A stretch of DNA of 64,000 nt from Weizmannia acidilactici (lineage in GTDB: Bacteria; Bacillota; Bacilli; Bacillales; Bacillaceae_C), in contig NZ_BKZR01000012.1 of assembly GCF_008974225.1 (NCBI RefSeq), positions 13,920-77,919 of the forward strand, given 5' to 3'. A program made the translations under genes and the position numbers. Of the stretch, positions 24,548 to 33,037 are shown piece by piece (the first letter of the stretch is position 1; each line of letters begins with the position of its first letter). A model generated the notes under the pieces. It had not been told where the DNA came from. It saw only the letters and a list, made by a program, of their open reading frames with translations, and ran no database searches.

Positions 24548-26932
24548 TTAGTTTCTTAACGGTTTTCCTTTTAGCAGCATGTGCTGCATCCGCTGCTGTG
24601 TTTTCGGCTGGGCGATCAAGCTTAAGAAGGCTTCCCTTTCCAAATCCAGCAAGTATTGTTCATCTACTTTTGTCCCAAATGGCACTTTCCCGCCCGAAAG
24701 CACGTATGCAATCTTTTTCGCGATCTCCAAATCGTATTCAGAAATATAACCGGACAGATACATCTGCTGCGCCCCAAGCAAAAGCGCCGCATAACCTGTT
24801 TCCCCGACGACCGGGATTTTTTCGCGGACAGGCGGTCTGTAACCGGATTCAACCAAATGCAGCACCGCCCGTTTTGCATCGTAGATCAGGTGGTCCGGAT
24901 TGGAACTGATGCCGTCCGTCTGATCGAGGAAGCCGTTTTCGCGCGCTTCTTCGGCGGATGTGGACACTTTTGCCGTCGCGATCGTTTCAAAGACTCTGTT
25001 GGCAACATTTTGCAGGTCAAACTGCACACCTTTCGGGATATTTTTCAAGTGCTTCATGTACAGCTCTTTATTGCCGCCTCCGCCCGGAAGCAGCCCGACC
25101 CCGGTTTCCACAAGGCCCATATACGTTTCACTTGCCGCCTGGATGTGCGCCGTGTGCAGACAAACTTCAGCACCCCCGCCGAGCGCCATCTGGAACGGCG
25201 CGGCGACAACCGGCTTCCGGCTGTATTTGATTTTCATCATCGTATTTTGGAACTGGCGGACGACCATATCGAGTTCAAAAATGTTGTCATCCTGCGCTTC
25301 CATAAGCATTAACGCCAGGTTCGCCCCGACGCAGAAGTTTTTGCCCTGGTTGCCGATGACAAGCCCTTTGTAATTTTTCTCCACTTCATCTATCGCAAAA
25401 TTGATCATTTGCAAAATATCGAGCCCGATGGCATTGCTTTTCGAATGGAATTCAAGCAGGAGCACCCCGTCGCCGATATCAATCAGGCTGGCGCCGGCAT
25501 TTTCTTTGATGGTTTTACCTTGTTTTTTCAAAGCTTTCAGGCTGATTTCTTTCGGGTTCGTTTCCACGGCTTTGTATTCGCCGTTATCGTAATAGAAAAC
25601 AACGCCGTTTTCTTCTTTGTAAAAAGAGGTAAAGCCTTTATCGAGCATTTCTTTTACCCAGCCCGGCACCCGGATGCCGTCCAGCTCCATTTTCTGCACG
25701 GATTTTCCAACGCCAATCGCATCCCATGTTTCAAACGGCCCGTAGCTCCAGCCGAACCCCCATTTCATCGCCCGGTCGATCGAAACGATATCATCGGCAA
25801 TGGTGCCGGTCAGTTCCGCCGTATAAGCGAGACACGGGGCGAGGATGTTCCAGAGCAGCCGGCCGGCGCGGTCATCTGCGTAGATGATGGTTTTTATTTT
25901 ATTGGCAGCGCCTTTTACCTGCTGGGCCGCTTTTAAAGAAGCCGCTTTCATTTTTGTGCGCTCTCCGTATTCCATTGTTTCAGGATCCAGTTCATAAATG
26001 TCTTTGCCTTTTTTCACATAAAAGCCCTGACCGGTTTTGCTGCCGAGCCATCCTTTTTCAACGAGTTTGTGCATAAAATCCGGTACTTTAAAGATTTCTT
26101 TTTCTTCACCGCCGACTTTTTCATATACGTTTTTTGCAACATGGACAAACGTATCGATGCCGACGACATCAAGCGTCCTGAACGTCGCGCTTTTCGGGCG
26201 CCCGATAACCGGGCCCGTAATGGAATCGACTTCCCCGATCGTATAACCACCTTTTATCATTTCGCGGACAGTGACAAGCAGGCCATATGTGCCGATGCGG
26301 TTGCCGATAAAGTTTGGCGTATCCTTTGCGATGACGACGCCTTTTCCGAGCACGTCTTCACCAAACTGTTTCATAAAAGCAACGACTTCCGGATCGGTAT
26401 CGGCCGTCGGAATCACTTCCAGCAGTTTCAAATAGCGCGGCGGGTTGAAAAAGTGGGTGCCGAGGAAATGCTTTTTAAAATCTTCGCTCCTCCCTTCCGC
26501 CATTGCTTCGATCGAAATTCCGGACGTGTTCGAGCTCACGATCGTGCCCGGCCGGCGGTATTGGTCGACTTTTTCAAACACGGATTTTTTAATGTCCAAA
26601 CGTTCCACAACCACTTCGATGATCCAATCCGCTTCTTTTAAACGGCCGATATCATCTTCCAAATTCCCCGCTTCGATCAAAGACAGGCTTTTTTTTGAAG
26701 TGAGCGGGGCCGGTTTCTGCTTCAGCAGTTTTTTGAGCGCGGTTAGGCTGAAGCGGTTCCTGACATCTTTGTCTTCCAATGTTAACCCCTTTGTTTTCTC
26801 CTCTTCTGTCAGACCGTTCGGGACGATATCCAGCAAAAGTGTTGGGATCCCGATGTTTGCCAGATGTGCGGCAATTCCAGATCCCATTACGCCGGAACCG
26901 AGAACGGCCGCTTTTTTAATGTTATACCGCAT
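24548..26932 (-). CDS. fadN: 3-hydroxyacyl-CoA dehydrogenase / enoyl-CoA hydratase FadN
   Basis: This bifunctional beta-oxidation enzyme hydrates enoyl-CoA and oxidises the 3-hydroxy product with NAD+. The 794-residue protein has the dehydrogenase first: NAD-binding GSGVMGSGIAAHLAN at residue 12, then the C-terminal dehydrogenase domains (LGTHFFNPPRYLKLLEV; DTPNFIGNRIG). The hydratase part follows, with KNFCVGANLALM and PGGGGNKELY. GAAAGGGGATGCATT precedes the ATG. It heads the fad operon, and the promoter just upstream carries a FadR-type operator. Confidence 0.96.
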   Translation of the reverse strand: MRYNIKKAAVLGSGVMGSGIAAHLANIGIPTLLLDIVPNGLTEEEKTKGLTLEDKDVRNRFSLTALKKLLKQKPAPLTSKKSLSLIEAGNLEDDIGRLKEADWIIEVVVERLDIKKSVFEKVDQYRRPGTIVSSNTSGISIEAMAEGRSEDFKKHFLGTHFFNPPRYLKLLEVIPTADTDPEVVAFMKQFGEDVLGKGVVIAKDTPNFIGNRIGTYGLLVTVREMIKGGYTIGEVDSITGPVIGRPKSATFRTLDVVGIDTFVHVAKNVYEKVGGEEKEIFKVPDFMHKLVEKGWLGSKTGQGFYVKKGKDIYELDPETMEYGERTKMKAASLKAAQQVKGAANKIKTIIYADDRAGRLLWNILAPCLAYTAELTGTIADDIVSIDRAMKWGFGWSYGPFETWDAIGVGKSVQKMELDGIRVPGWVKEMLDKGFTSFYKEENGVVFYYDNGEYKAVETNPKEISLKALKKQGKTIKENAGASLIDIGDGVLLLEFHSKSNAIGLDILQMINFAIDEVEKNYKGLVIGNQGKNFCVGANLALMLMEAQDDNIFELDMVVRQFQNTMMKIKYSRKPVVAAPFQMALGGGAEVCLHTAHIQAASETYMGLVETGVGLLPGGGGNKELYMKHLKNIPKGVQFDLQNVANRVFETIATAKVSTSAEEARENGFLDQTDGISSNPDHLIYDAKRAVLHLVESGYRPPVREKIPVVGETGYAALLLGAQQMYLSGYISEYDLEIAKKIAYVLSGGKVPFGTKVDEQYLLDLEREAFLSLIAQPKTQQRMQHMLLKGKPLRN

Positions 26933-26956
26933 AATGCATCCCCTTTCGACAATCGT

Positions 26957-26976
26957 TTGAATGAATACTCATTCAT
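26957..26976. promoter_or_regulatory. FadR-type operator at the fadN promoter
   Basis: TTGAATGAATACTCATTCAT matches the Bacillus FadR (TetR-type, acyl-CoA-responsive) box, whose consensus centres on TGAATGA and TCATTCA arms. It overlaps a perfect -10 (TATAAT on the minus strand at 26980-26975), so binding would block the fad operon until long-chain acyl-CoA is present. A TGAAAGCGTTA piece at 27004-26994, near the -35, resembles half of a CcpA site; that is weaker. fadR itself is not in the window. Confidence 0.75.
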
Positions 26977-27143
26977 TATACTTTTTAAAAAAATAACGCT
27001 TTCAGCTTTTCTAATAATAATATATACGAATTTTTCCGTCCTATCAATCACTTATTCTCAAAAAATGACCATTTTTTAAAATTTTTTATGTTCCGCGCCG
27101 ATTTGGACAAGATAAACCCGCAAGCCGATGAGGAGGTGGAAAC

Positions 27144-27275
27144 ATGGCAAAATTAAAGAAAAACCCATCTAAAGCAGGCGTCAGTGCAGCAAGCGTAAAA
27201 GGCAACGCCGGACCGACAATCAAAGCGGACGGCGGTGGTAAAGTGAACAGCCAGAACAACCAGTACAAAAAATAG
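27144..27275 (+). CDS. yuzL: YuzL family small protein
   Basis: A 43-codon gene, too short for many ORF callers, encodes a basic peptide starting AKLKKNPSKAGVSAASVKGNAG and ending in NSQNNQYKK, the hallmark of the YuzL family of spore-forming Bacillaceae. GAGGAGGTGGAAAC precedes the ATG. Function is unknown; small, basic, Gly/Asn-rich composition and the neighbouring coat genes point to a spore role, by inference. It diverges from fadN. Confidence 0.85.
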   Translation: MAKLKKNPSKAGVSAASVKGNAGPTIKADGGGKVNSQNNQYKK

Positions 27276-27348
27276 CAGCCCTGCCCTGCATAAGATGCGC
27301 TACTCTTTCAAACAATAGGAAAAGACATGTAATAAAGGAGGAACAATC

Positions 27349-27606
27349 ATGCAACAGCAGCCTTTTTCACAGCAGCAAAACGCGCAAATGAATTACAGCG
27401 CTCCACCACAGGTAATGTCGACAAAAGATTTGGCATATGTGAATGATATGCTGGCATGGAATCTGCTTGCAATGAAAAAAGCGCATGATGCCGCCATGCG
27501 CTGCCGGGACATTGAATTAAAAACGGTTTTTGAAGCGTGCGGGCAAATGCACCAGCGCCATTACCTGCAGATCATGGGGCATTTGAACAACCACCTGCAG
27601 CAGTAA
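27349..27606 (+). CDS. CotF-like spore coat protein (small)
   Basis: This 85-residue protein has a Gln-rich N-terminus (QQQPFSQQQNAQ) and a ferritin-like helical part with DLAYVNDMLAWNLLAMKKAHDAAMRC and a C-terminal QRHYLQIMGHLNNHLQQ, the layout of CotF-domain coat proteins. AAGGAGGAACAATC precedes the ATG. It is followed 32 bases later by a second CotF-family gene, and the pair is likely expressed late in sporulation. Confidence 0.85.
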   Translation: MQQQPFSQQQNAQMNYSAPPQVMSTKDLAYVNDMLAWNLLAMKKAHDAAMRCRDIELKTVFEACGQMHQRHYLQIMGHLNNHLQQ

Positions 27607-27644
27607 CAGGCGGCCCTTAATCCACTAGATGAGGAGGCATGAAG

Positions 27645-27980
27645 ATGGACAACCAGCAAAAAATTCAAAACCCGAAAACGCAGGTCCCCGAAACGCCGGA
27701 GATGAACGACCGCGACCTCGCTAATGACCTGCTTTCCATGGAAAAATACATGACGGCTTCCTATAATACGGCAATGAATGAAGCGAGTCACGAAGCGCTG
27801 TACCGCGATCTCCTTTCCATTTTCACGGAAACACAAAACCAGCAGCGCAAACTGTACGAATTGATGTTCAAAAGAGGATGGTATAGTCTTGAAGCGGCGG
27901 AGCAGCAGAAACTGCAGCAATCTTACCAGCAGCATCAGGGCTACGCGTCGCAGTTCCCGTACGGAGGCCAGGTGCAGTGA
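27645..27980 (+). CDS. CotF-family spore coat protein (YusN-like)
   Basis: This 111-residue protein carries the CotF domain: NDRDLANDLLSMEKYMTASYNTAMNEASHEALYRDL, then a C-terminal Gln-rich tail (QQSYQQHQGYASQ). ATG at 27645 has GAGGAGG 7 bases upstream; the ATG at 27639 sits on that site. Such proteins are structural parts of the spore coat. A strong terminator follows. Confidence 0.88.
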   Translation: MDNQQKIQNPKTQVPETPEMNDRDLANDLLSMEKYMTASYNTAMNEASHEALYRDLLSIFTETQNQQRKLYELMFKRGWYSLEAAEQQKLQQSYQQHQGYASQFPYGGQVQ

Positions 27981-27982
27981 TC

Positions 27983-28018
27983 AAAAGCAGGCGGGGCCAT
28001 AAGCCCCGCCTGCTTTTT
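27983..28018. terminator. Bidirectional terminator
   Basis: AAAAGCAGGCGGGGC and GCCCCGCCTGCTTTTT form a near-perfect 15-bp stem. It ends the CotF genes and overlaps the last codon of the convergent SEDS gene. Confidence 0.88.
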
Positions 28019-29165
28019 AATTCTCGCTCGAAAACATATATTTTTTATAATGGTAACGGATGGAAAAAATAAACCCAACCGAGAGCATATTGCCCATCAG
28101 CGAGCTGCCCCCGTAGCTGATAAACGGAAGCGGAATCCCGGTGATCGGCAATACCTGGATCGTCATGCCGATGTTTTCGAATACGTGGAACGTAATCATT
28201 GAAATGACGCCCGCGCAAATGTACGTGTAAAAATCATTTTTCGTTTCAAGCCCAGCTTTGATAATATGGTAAATTAACATAAAAAACAAGCCGATGACGA
28301 TGCTTCCGCCAATGAAGCCGAACTGTTCCCCGATGACGCTGAAAATAAAGTCCGTCTGGTTTTCCGGAAGATTGACTTCCGTCGTGCCGAGCCCTTTCCC
28401 AAATGTCTGCCCCGACCCGATCGCCATTAAAGACTTGATCAAATGGTAACCGTCCGTCGTAGAATAGTTGTACGGATCAAGCCAGGCATAAATCCGGCCG
28501 AACTGGTATTGGCGGACGCCGAGGTAGGTTTCAAGTATCTTCGGGTTCCAGAGGACAAAATAAAAAATGACCGCAACAAGTGCCGCACCGCCGCCGAAAA
28601 TCGGAAGGAGCAGTTTCCACGTGATCCCCGACACAAAAACGAGCCCGAAAAAGATGGCAATAAACACCAAAGTGGTTCCCAAATCCTGGGAAATAGTCAG
28701 CATCAGCGGCACAAAAAGACATAAGCCGAGCTTGATAAACAGCCAAAAATCGGATTTTACTGTCCGGTTCAGCACTTTTTGGTTATGGTCCGATATGAGC
28801 CGGGCCATTGCCAAGATCAAAAACGGCTTCATGAATTCCGACGGTTGGAACGAACCGATGACCGGAAACACGAACCAGTTTTTTGCCCCTTTAATCACAG
28901 GGGCAATGGAGGCCGGCGCAATCATCAGCAAAACCAATAGAAGAATGCCAAGCCCGTAGCCGTACCAGGAAATTTTTTTCAGCTGTTCTGAATCCAGTCT
29001 GATGACAAGCGCAATCAGGCCGACGCCAATCATATAGAAAAGCGCTTGTTTTAATACAAAGCTGTGATTGGCAGTGTATATCGACACAAGGCTGACAATG
29101 CAGAACAACATCAGCGTCAGGACAAGGCCGTAGTCAATTCTGGAATTATTATCGTGTGAAGCCAT
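28017..29165 (-). CDS. SEDS-family protein (RodA/FtsW/SpoVE type)
   Basis: SEDS proteins are peptidoglycan glycan-chain polymerases working with class B penicillin-binding proteins. The protein is 382 residues with about ten membrane segments. The hallmark regions FQPSEFMKPFLI, TISQDLGTTLVF, LPENQTDFIFSVIGEQ and the C-terminal PFISYGGSSLMGNM are all present. It looks closer to RodA-like paralogues than to FtsW, but which member cannot be fixed by eye. It stands alone without a paired PBP gene; AGGTGATATTTGA precedes the start. Confidence 0.9.
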   Translation of the reverse strand: MASHDNNSRIDYGLVLTLMLFCIVSLVSIYTANHSFVLKQALFYMIGVGLIALVIRLDSEQLKKISWYGYGLGILLLVLLMIAPASIAPVIKGAKNWFVFPVIGSFQPSEFMKPFLILAMARLISDHNQKVLNRTVKSDFWLFIKLGLCLFVPLMLTISQDLGTTLVFIAIFFGLVFVSGITWKLLLPIFGGGAALVAVIFYFVLWNPKILETYLGVRQYQFGRIYAWLDPYNYSTTDGYHLIKSLMAIGSGQTFGKGLGTTEVNLPENQTDFIFSVIGEQFGFIGGSIVIGLFFMLIYHIIKAGLETKNDFYTYICAGVISMITFHVFENIGMTIQVLPITGIPLPFISYGGSSLMGNMLSVGFIFSIRYHYKKYMFSSEN

Positions 29166-29446
29166 TCAAATATCACCTATCTGCGTGCTTTAATGTCATA
29201 GCAAAAGAAAGCAGCCGGCCTGTAAAATCTATTTTTTAATGCATAAGGCAGGCGCGCAAAACGGAAACACTCATCGTTTTTTTCATACAAACTTTATTAT
29301 ACATCATACCGGCATAAGCACAATCATTTTCCTTTTGGAAATATTTTTGAGGAGGCCGGCATCAGTTAAAAAAAATTGAATCCTCCTGTTCTGCCGATTA
29401 AAATAGTAGGAAAGCGAAAAAATATCGATGGAGATGGTTATGATTT

Positions 29447-29767
29447 ATGGAACCGATCAAAAGCACAGAAGCGTTTAAAAAAATTACCAGGGGAAGCGAT
29501 CCGGTCATCGTAAAATTTTATGCGGATTGGTGCCCGGATTGCAAAGTAATGAATATGTTTATCGGGGATATCATCAAGGATTACCCGCAATACAAATGGT
29601 ACGAAATCAACAGCGACGAGTTCCGCAGCATTGCGGATGAAAACCAAGTAATGGGCATCCCGAGCCTGCTCGTGTTTCAAAACGGCGAGAAAAAAGCGCA
29701 CCTGCACAGCGCGAACGCAAAAACACCCGAACAGGTCCGCGAATTTTTGGATTCCGTTGCATTATAA
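29447..29767 (+). CDS. Thioredoxin family protein (CPDC active site)
   Basis: This 106-residue cytosolic thioredoxin-like protein has the active site YADWCPDCKVM at about residues 25-35 and the cis-proline in MGIPSLLVFQNGE. The CPDC motif places it with YtpP/YdfQ-like proteins rather than housekeeping TrxA (CGPC). A GGAG lies 13 bases before the ATG, a little far. It is a single gene followed by a terminator. Confidence 0.88.
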   Translation: MEPIKSTEAFKKITRGSDPVIVKFYADWCPDCKVMNMFIGDIIKDYPQYKWYEINSDEFRSIADENQVMGIPSLLVFQNGEKKAHLHSANAKTPEQVREFLDSVAL

Positions 29768-29795
29768 AAAAAATCGGCCGCGTGCCGATTTTTTT
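29767..29795. terminator. Terminator after the thioredoxin gene
   Basis: AAAAAAATCGGC and GCCGATTTTTTT form a perfect stem around a five-base loop, overlapping the stop codon. Confidence 0.85.
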
Positions 29796-29799
29796 GCTG

Positions 29800-29955
29800 A
29801 GGGGCATCTCCCGCTTTGTACAGCTGCGGTCGCTATCGGCCGACGGTTCTGTCCTATGCAAGGCGGGTAATAGCCCGTCCCGCGCCTTGTTTCCTTTATC
29901 TTAGCCGAAGACAGTGAAATCCATCCCCCTGGCCGAGGCCCCTCCGTTTTTTATT
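29800..29955. other. GC-rich, potentially structured intergenic segment
   Basis: No gene is seen. GCAAGGCGGG at 29859-29868 can pair with CCCGCGCCTTG at 29879-29889, and there are smaller C-rich pieces (TCTCCC, CCCCCTGGCC). It could be part of a repeat or a small RNA; no promoter was recognised. Confidence 0.3.
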
Positions 29956-30094
29956 GGCTCTGTTACATTATATTGTTGATTCCTGCGGGATAGCGGCAAG
30001 AAGAAACCCCTCGTGCTGAGATATCGAACGTGGCCCGCAGACGCAGGGAGCGAAGCGGATTTCGCGATCATCAACATTGATTACGAACATAACC
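29956..30094. repeat. MITE-like interspersed repeat, copy C (inverted)
   Basis: This copy starts GGCTCTGTTACATTATATTGTTGATTC and ends GATCATCAACATTGATTACGAACATAACC, so its ends are imperfect inverted repeats. The core shares ATCGCGAAATCCGCTTCGCTC and CTATCCCGCAGGA-type blocks with copies A and B in the other orientation. It abuts the stop codon of the PLD-like gene. Confidence 0.65.
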
Positions 30095-30099
30095 TTTTA

Positions 30100-31539
30100 T
30101 TAATATGTTGTCAATTTCAACATTTCCTGGAGCCGGTAAATGCCTTTTAAAAAATAGGTGGTGAAGCCTTTATGTTTTTCGTACGGAACGGTGAAGGCAC
30201 CATCCTTATTTGTCCATAGCCGCCCGAAATAGCGGCTGATGTCTTTTGTGACGGTTGCGTTATTAGGGGCTTTTACAAACAAATCCGTCTCTAGGTTGTA
30301 ATCATCCAAATTCCTTAGCGTCAAATTGGTCGACCCGCCGAAAAACAGCGATTGTCCGGGCTTTTCGATCCATATGAGTTTTGGGTGGAATTGCTCGAGC
30401 CCAGTATTGTACCAGCGAATTTTGATTTTCCCGTCCGTTTTTTGCGCCAGCTCCTGCGCTACAGGCTGGTTCGGCAGCCCGATTTTTTTATGGCCGAACG
30501 CATTTAAGTTCGGGTCCAAAATGAGCCGGATGGAAACCCCGCGTGCCGATGCCTCCTCAAGCGCATCGACCACTCTCCTGTCCGCCAGATAAAACATCGC
30601 CATTGAAATTGTATCACCTTTTTTCGTGGCGTTCAGTTCCTTCATTAATCGGCTGTACACTTTCCCCTCGGTTAACAGCTGTACAGCAATATCGCCTTTT
30701 TCCTCCTTTTTCCCCTTATACGCAGGTAGTTTTGGCCCGTCCGACATATCGGAAGCCGACTGCTCCGATTTCAGTACATCGCTTACGATCGACCCTTTTA
30801 CGAGAAAAGCGATATTCGAATGCCAGCCACTTGCATCATGGGGATTTCCGGAAGCAATGACCGCACCTTTTTCGGTTGCAAACGTTTTGCGGTGGTTCGC
30901 CTTAATATTGAACAGTTCCAAATAAGAACGGAGCGCCATTTTCGGCGCATTATCCCCGAAAGCGTTCGGCAACCAGCCTTTTCCGCCCTGCCCGAACCAT
31001 TGGAAAAACATGTGCCATATCCCGGAATAGAGCGGCGTCGAGTCGCGCAGCGGATCGAGATTCGTATATACTACCTGGATGCCGTGCTTTTCGAGCCTTT
31101 TTAAAACAGGGGCTTCGTGCGATCCATAAGAAGTGTTGATCGGGTCAGAAATGATAATGATTTGGATTTGCGGCTCTTTTTCTTTTTTCTCAATGAATTG
31201 ATCGGCCAATGTTTCGCTCAATAGCGGCACTTTCATTTTTTTATCATGGTAACCGTTAAAAAGGAAAAAATCGGCCACAATAAATTGATGGGCATCATCG
31301 ATCATCCGATAAATTTCGGGATAAATGGATTGTTCCACTTTCCTTTTTCCTGTCCCCTTTTCCCGGTACGTCAAATCGGCAAGAAAGCGGATATCGCGCC
31401 CATTGATATCGTATGTTTTGCTTGCATACGAAATGCCTTTTGGCAGCGGTTTATAAGTATTATACAAAATCACGGCCGCATAAATGGCAAGCAGGATGAG
31501 CACAAAAGCGGACCAGTATTTCATTTTGCCTTTTTTCAC
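30100..31539 (-). CDS. Phospholipase D-like (HKD) membrane-anchored protein
   Basis: This 479-residue protein has one N-terminal membrane anchor (YWSAFVLILLAIYAAVILY) and two PLD domains. The first HKD-type motif is ANHRKTFATEKGAVIASGN and the second FHPKLIWIE...GSTNLT, so both catalytic histidine-lysine pairs are present. Such proteins include cardiolipin synthases and PLD-type phosphodiesterases; the spacing and single anchor differ from ClsA, so the substrate is open. The start is GTG at 31539 behind GGGGAGGATTCGT. Confidence 0.87.
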   Translation of the reverse strand: MKKGKMKYWSAFVLILLAIYAAVILYNTYKPLPKGISYASKTYDINGRDIRFLADLTYREKGTGKRKVEQSIYPEIYRMIDDAHQFIVADFFLFNGYHDKKMKVPLLSETLADQFIEKKEKEPQIQIIIISDPINTSYGSHEAPVLKRLEKHGIQVVYTNLDPLRDSTPLYSGIWHMFFQWFGQGGKGWLPNAFGDNAPKMALRSYLELFNIKANHRKTFATEKGAVIASGNPHDASGWHSNIAFLVKGSIVSDVLKSEQSASDMSDGPKLPAYKGKKEEKGDIAVQLLTEGKVYSRLMKELNATKKGDTISMAMFYLADRRVVDALEEASARGVSIRLILDPNLNAFGHKKIGLPNQPVAQELAQKTDGKIKIRWYNTGLEQFHPKLIWIEKPGQSLFFGGSTNLTLRNLDDYNLETDLFVKAPNNATVTKDISRYFGRLWTNKDGAFTVPYEKHKGFTTYFLKGIYRLQEMLKLTTY

Positions 31540-31664
31540 ACGAATCCTCCCCTTATTTGTTCATATCATGCCCCGGGAAAGAAGGGGCCAAACATGGGGC
31601 GTTTTGGAAAACGGCAGCATTGGGTACTTTAGAACGATCACGCTTAGAAAGGAATCGACTGGAT

Positions 31665-31819
31665 ATGATTTGGACGATCATCGGCATTATATTGACGCTC
31701 TAGATTTTAGGTATATTTTCCATATTGCAAGTGCATTTATCCATCTCCTCCTTGTGCTTGCCGCTATCATACTGCTGGTCAAAATTTTTACCAGCCGGCA
31801 CAGCAGAAGAAGCCATTGA
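31665..31819 (+). pseudogene. Decayed lmo0937-family small membrane protein gene
   Basis: From ATG 31665 (behind AAAGGAATCG) the frame reads IWTIIGIILTL and then TAG at 31701-31703 where the family has tryptophan. It continues ILGIFSI, after which the typical C-terminal part (HIASAFIHLLLVLAAIILLVKIFT) is found in a different frame ending at 31819. Both an internal stop and a frameshift therefore interrupt a gene of about 50 codons. Intact family members are tiny two-segment membrane proteins of unknown function. Confidence 0.65.
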
Positions 31820-31833
31820 ATGGCAGATCATAT

Positions 31834-31887
31834 AAAAAGAAGGCCTATAGCCGCAATTTTCAAACACGGCTTTAGGCCTTCCTTTTT
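31834..31887 (-). terminator. Terminator of the TetR regulator gene
   Basis: AAAAAGAAGGCCTATAGCCG and CGGCTTTAGGCCTTCCTTTTT form a long stem. Read leftwards it ends in a T-run and overlaps the stop codon of the regulator gene. Confidence 0.75.
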
Positions 31888-32764
31888 AAGGTAAAAGCTT
31901 AATTCCCAATGCTTCTGCAATTTTTTCACCGTACCGTCTCAATTCCGCGATCCCGTAAAAAAGGGACAGCATGCCTTGAAAAACGTATTTTCTTTTCTTT
32001 TCCTGGTACAATTCCTCTTTTAACATCAGGACAGCATTTTGCAGATCCTGCTTCTCCTCAAGTGGCAGATCAAGCTCCGCAATCTTCCTCTTCATTTCCG
32101 CAAGCAGGCTGCATATTTCGCCGGTTTCATCATTCACCGGATAAAGGTCTTCAATTTTGCGACGGACAAGGGGCGGCCGCCGTTCTTTCAAAAAGCCTTC
32201 AGCAGCGTAATCCAATTGATCCATAATAAATTCTGCGAGCTGTTCCAGATCCACCTCTACGCCATCAATGACCGTGATTTTCATGTATGCATGAACAATG
32301 CCCCCGTACACGAGAATAGCGTCCAGCACATATGGTTCAAATGCTTCCCCATATATTGAAAGCATCAGTTCTTTATAGTACTTTTGTATAGCGTAATTCT
32401 TTTTCTCGAAAAATACCCTTAAGCCCTCGTTTATAGAATGGTTTTGTTCCCGCTGCAGCATGACGATAAAATCGCGGTGCCGGATGCAAAATTGAAACAG
32501 GGAAACCAGCTGCCTTTTTTCCTTTTCCCTCGGCGTGGCTTTTTGTTTCTCGATTTCCTTCAATATTTTTGAAAGTTCATCAAAATAGTATTGGAAAATT
32601 TCTATTAATAACTCATCTTTTGAAGAAAAGTACGTATAAAAAGCCCCTTTGGAAATCCCGCAAACATTCACAATGTCCTGGACCGTTGCCGTTTGGTAGC
32701 CTTTCTCCGCAAATAATTTGATTGCCGCCCGGATTAATTCCTCTTTTTTCTGCTTCATCTTCAT
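31886..32764 (-). CDS. TetR-family regulator (YerO-like)
   Basis: This 292-residue regulator has an N-terminal helix-turn-helix (ELIRAAIKLFAEKGYQTATVQDIVNVCGISKGAFYTYFSSK pattern, residues about 8-48) and a long ligand-binding part with a C-terminal helical extension (CSLLAEMKRKIAELDLPL). It diverges from a SwrC-type exporter, the same arrangement as yerO-swrC in B. subtilis, where YerO represses swrC. The start is ATG 32764 or 32758; no strong ribosome site is visible. It probably binds the palindromes in the intergenic region. Confidence 0.85.
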   Translation of the reverse strand: MKMKQKKEELIRAAIKLFAEKGYQTATVQDIVNVCGISKGAFYTYFSSKDELLIEIFQYYFDELSKILKEIEKQKATPREKEKRQLVSLFQFCIRHRDFIVMLQREQNHSINEGLRVFFEKKNYAIQKYYKELMLSIYGEAFEPYVLDAILVYGGIVHAYMKITVIDGVEVDLEQLAEFIMDQLDYAAEGFLKERRPPLVRRKIEDLYPVNDETGEICSLLAEMKRKIAELDLPLEEKQDLQNAVLMLKEELYQEKKRKYVFQGMLSLFYGIAELRRYGEKIAEALGIKLLP

Positions 32765-32932
32765 CACCGCATAGAATAATCAACCGAAACAAATGACATC
32801 CATCAATTTCAGCCCTGTAACCTAGGGAAATTTTGTTTTGCCCTTGCTTTGTTAGGAAAGTGGGCAAAATATCATCTCCATAAATATTACCCTGCCTTCT
32901 ACATTATTTTCACAAATTTTATCTAAAAAAGG

Positions 32933-33006
32933 TTGAAATCAAAAATAAAGTCAGTTATATTATAACTGGAATATGACCAGTCAGTCAAATCATTCTGACT
33001 GGTCAT
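32933..33006. promoter_or_regulatory. swrC promoter with two palindromic operators
   Basis: TTGAAA at 32933-32938, a 17-bp spacer and TATATT at 32956-32961 form the rightward promoter. A perfect 17-bp palindrome (CAGTTATA-T-TATAACTG, 32952-32968) covers the -10. A second perfect inverted repeat, ATGACCAGTCAG-N10-CTGACTGGTCAT at 32973-33006, covers the start of the transcript. These are the expected sites of the adjacent TetR-family repressor. Confidence 0.7.
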
Positions 33007-33037
33007 CAATCATTTTCAAAGGAGTGTCGCAACTACC

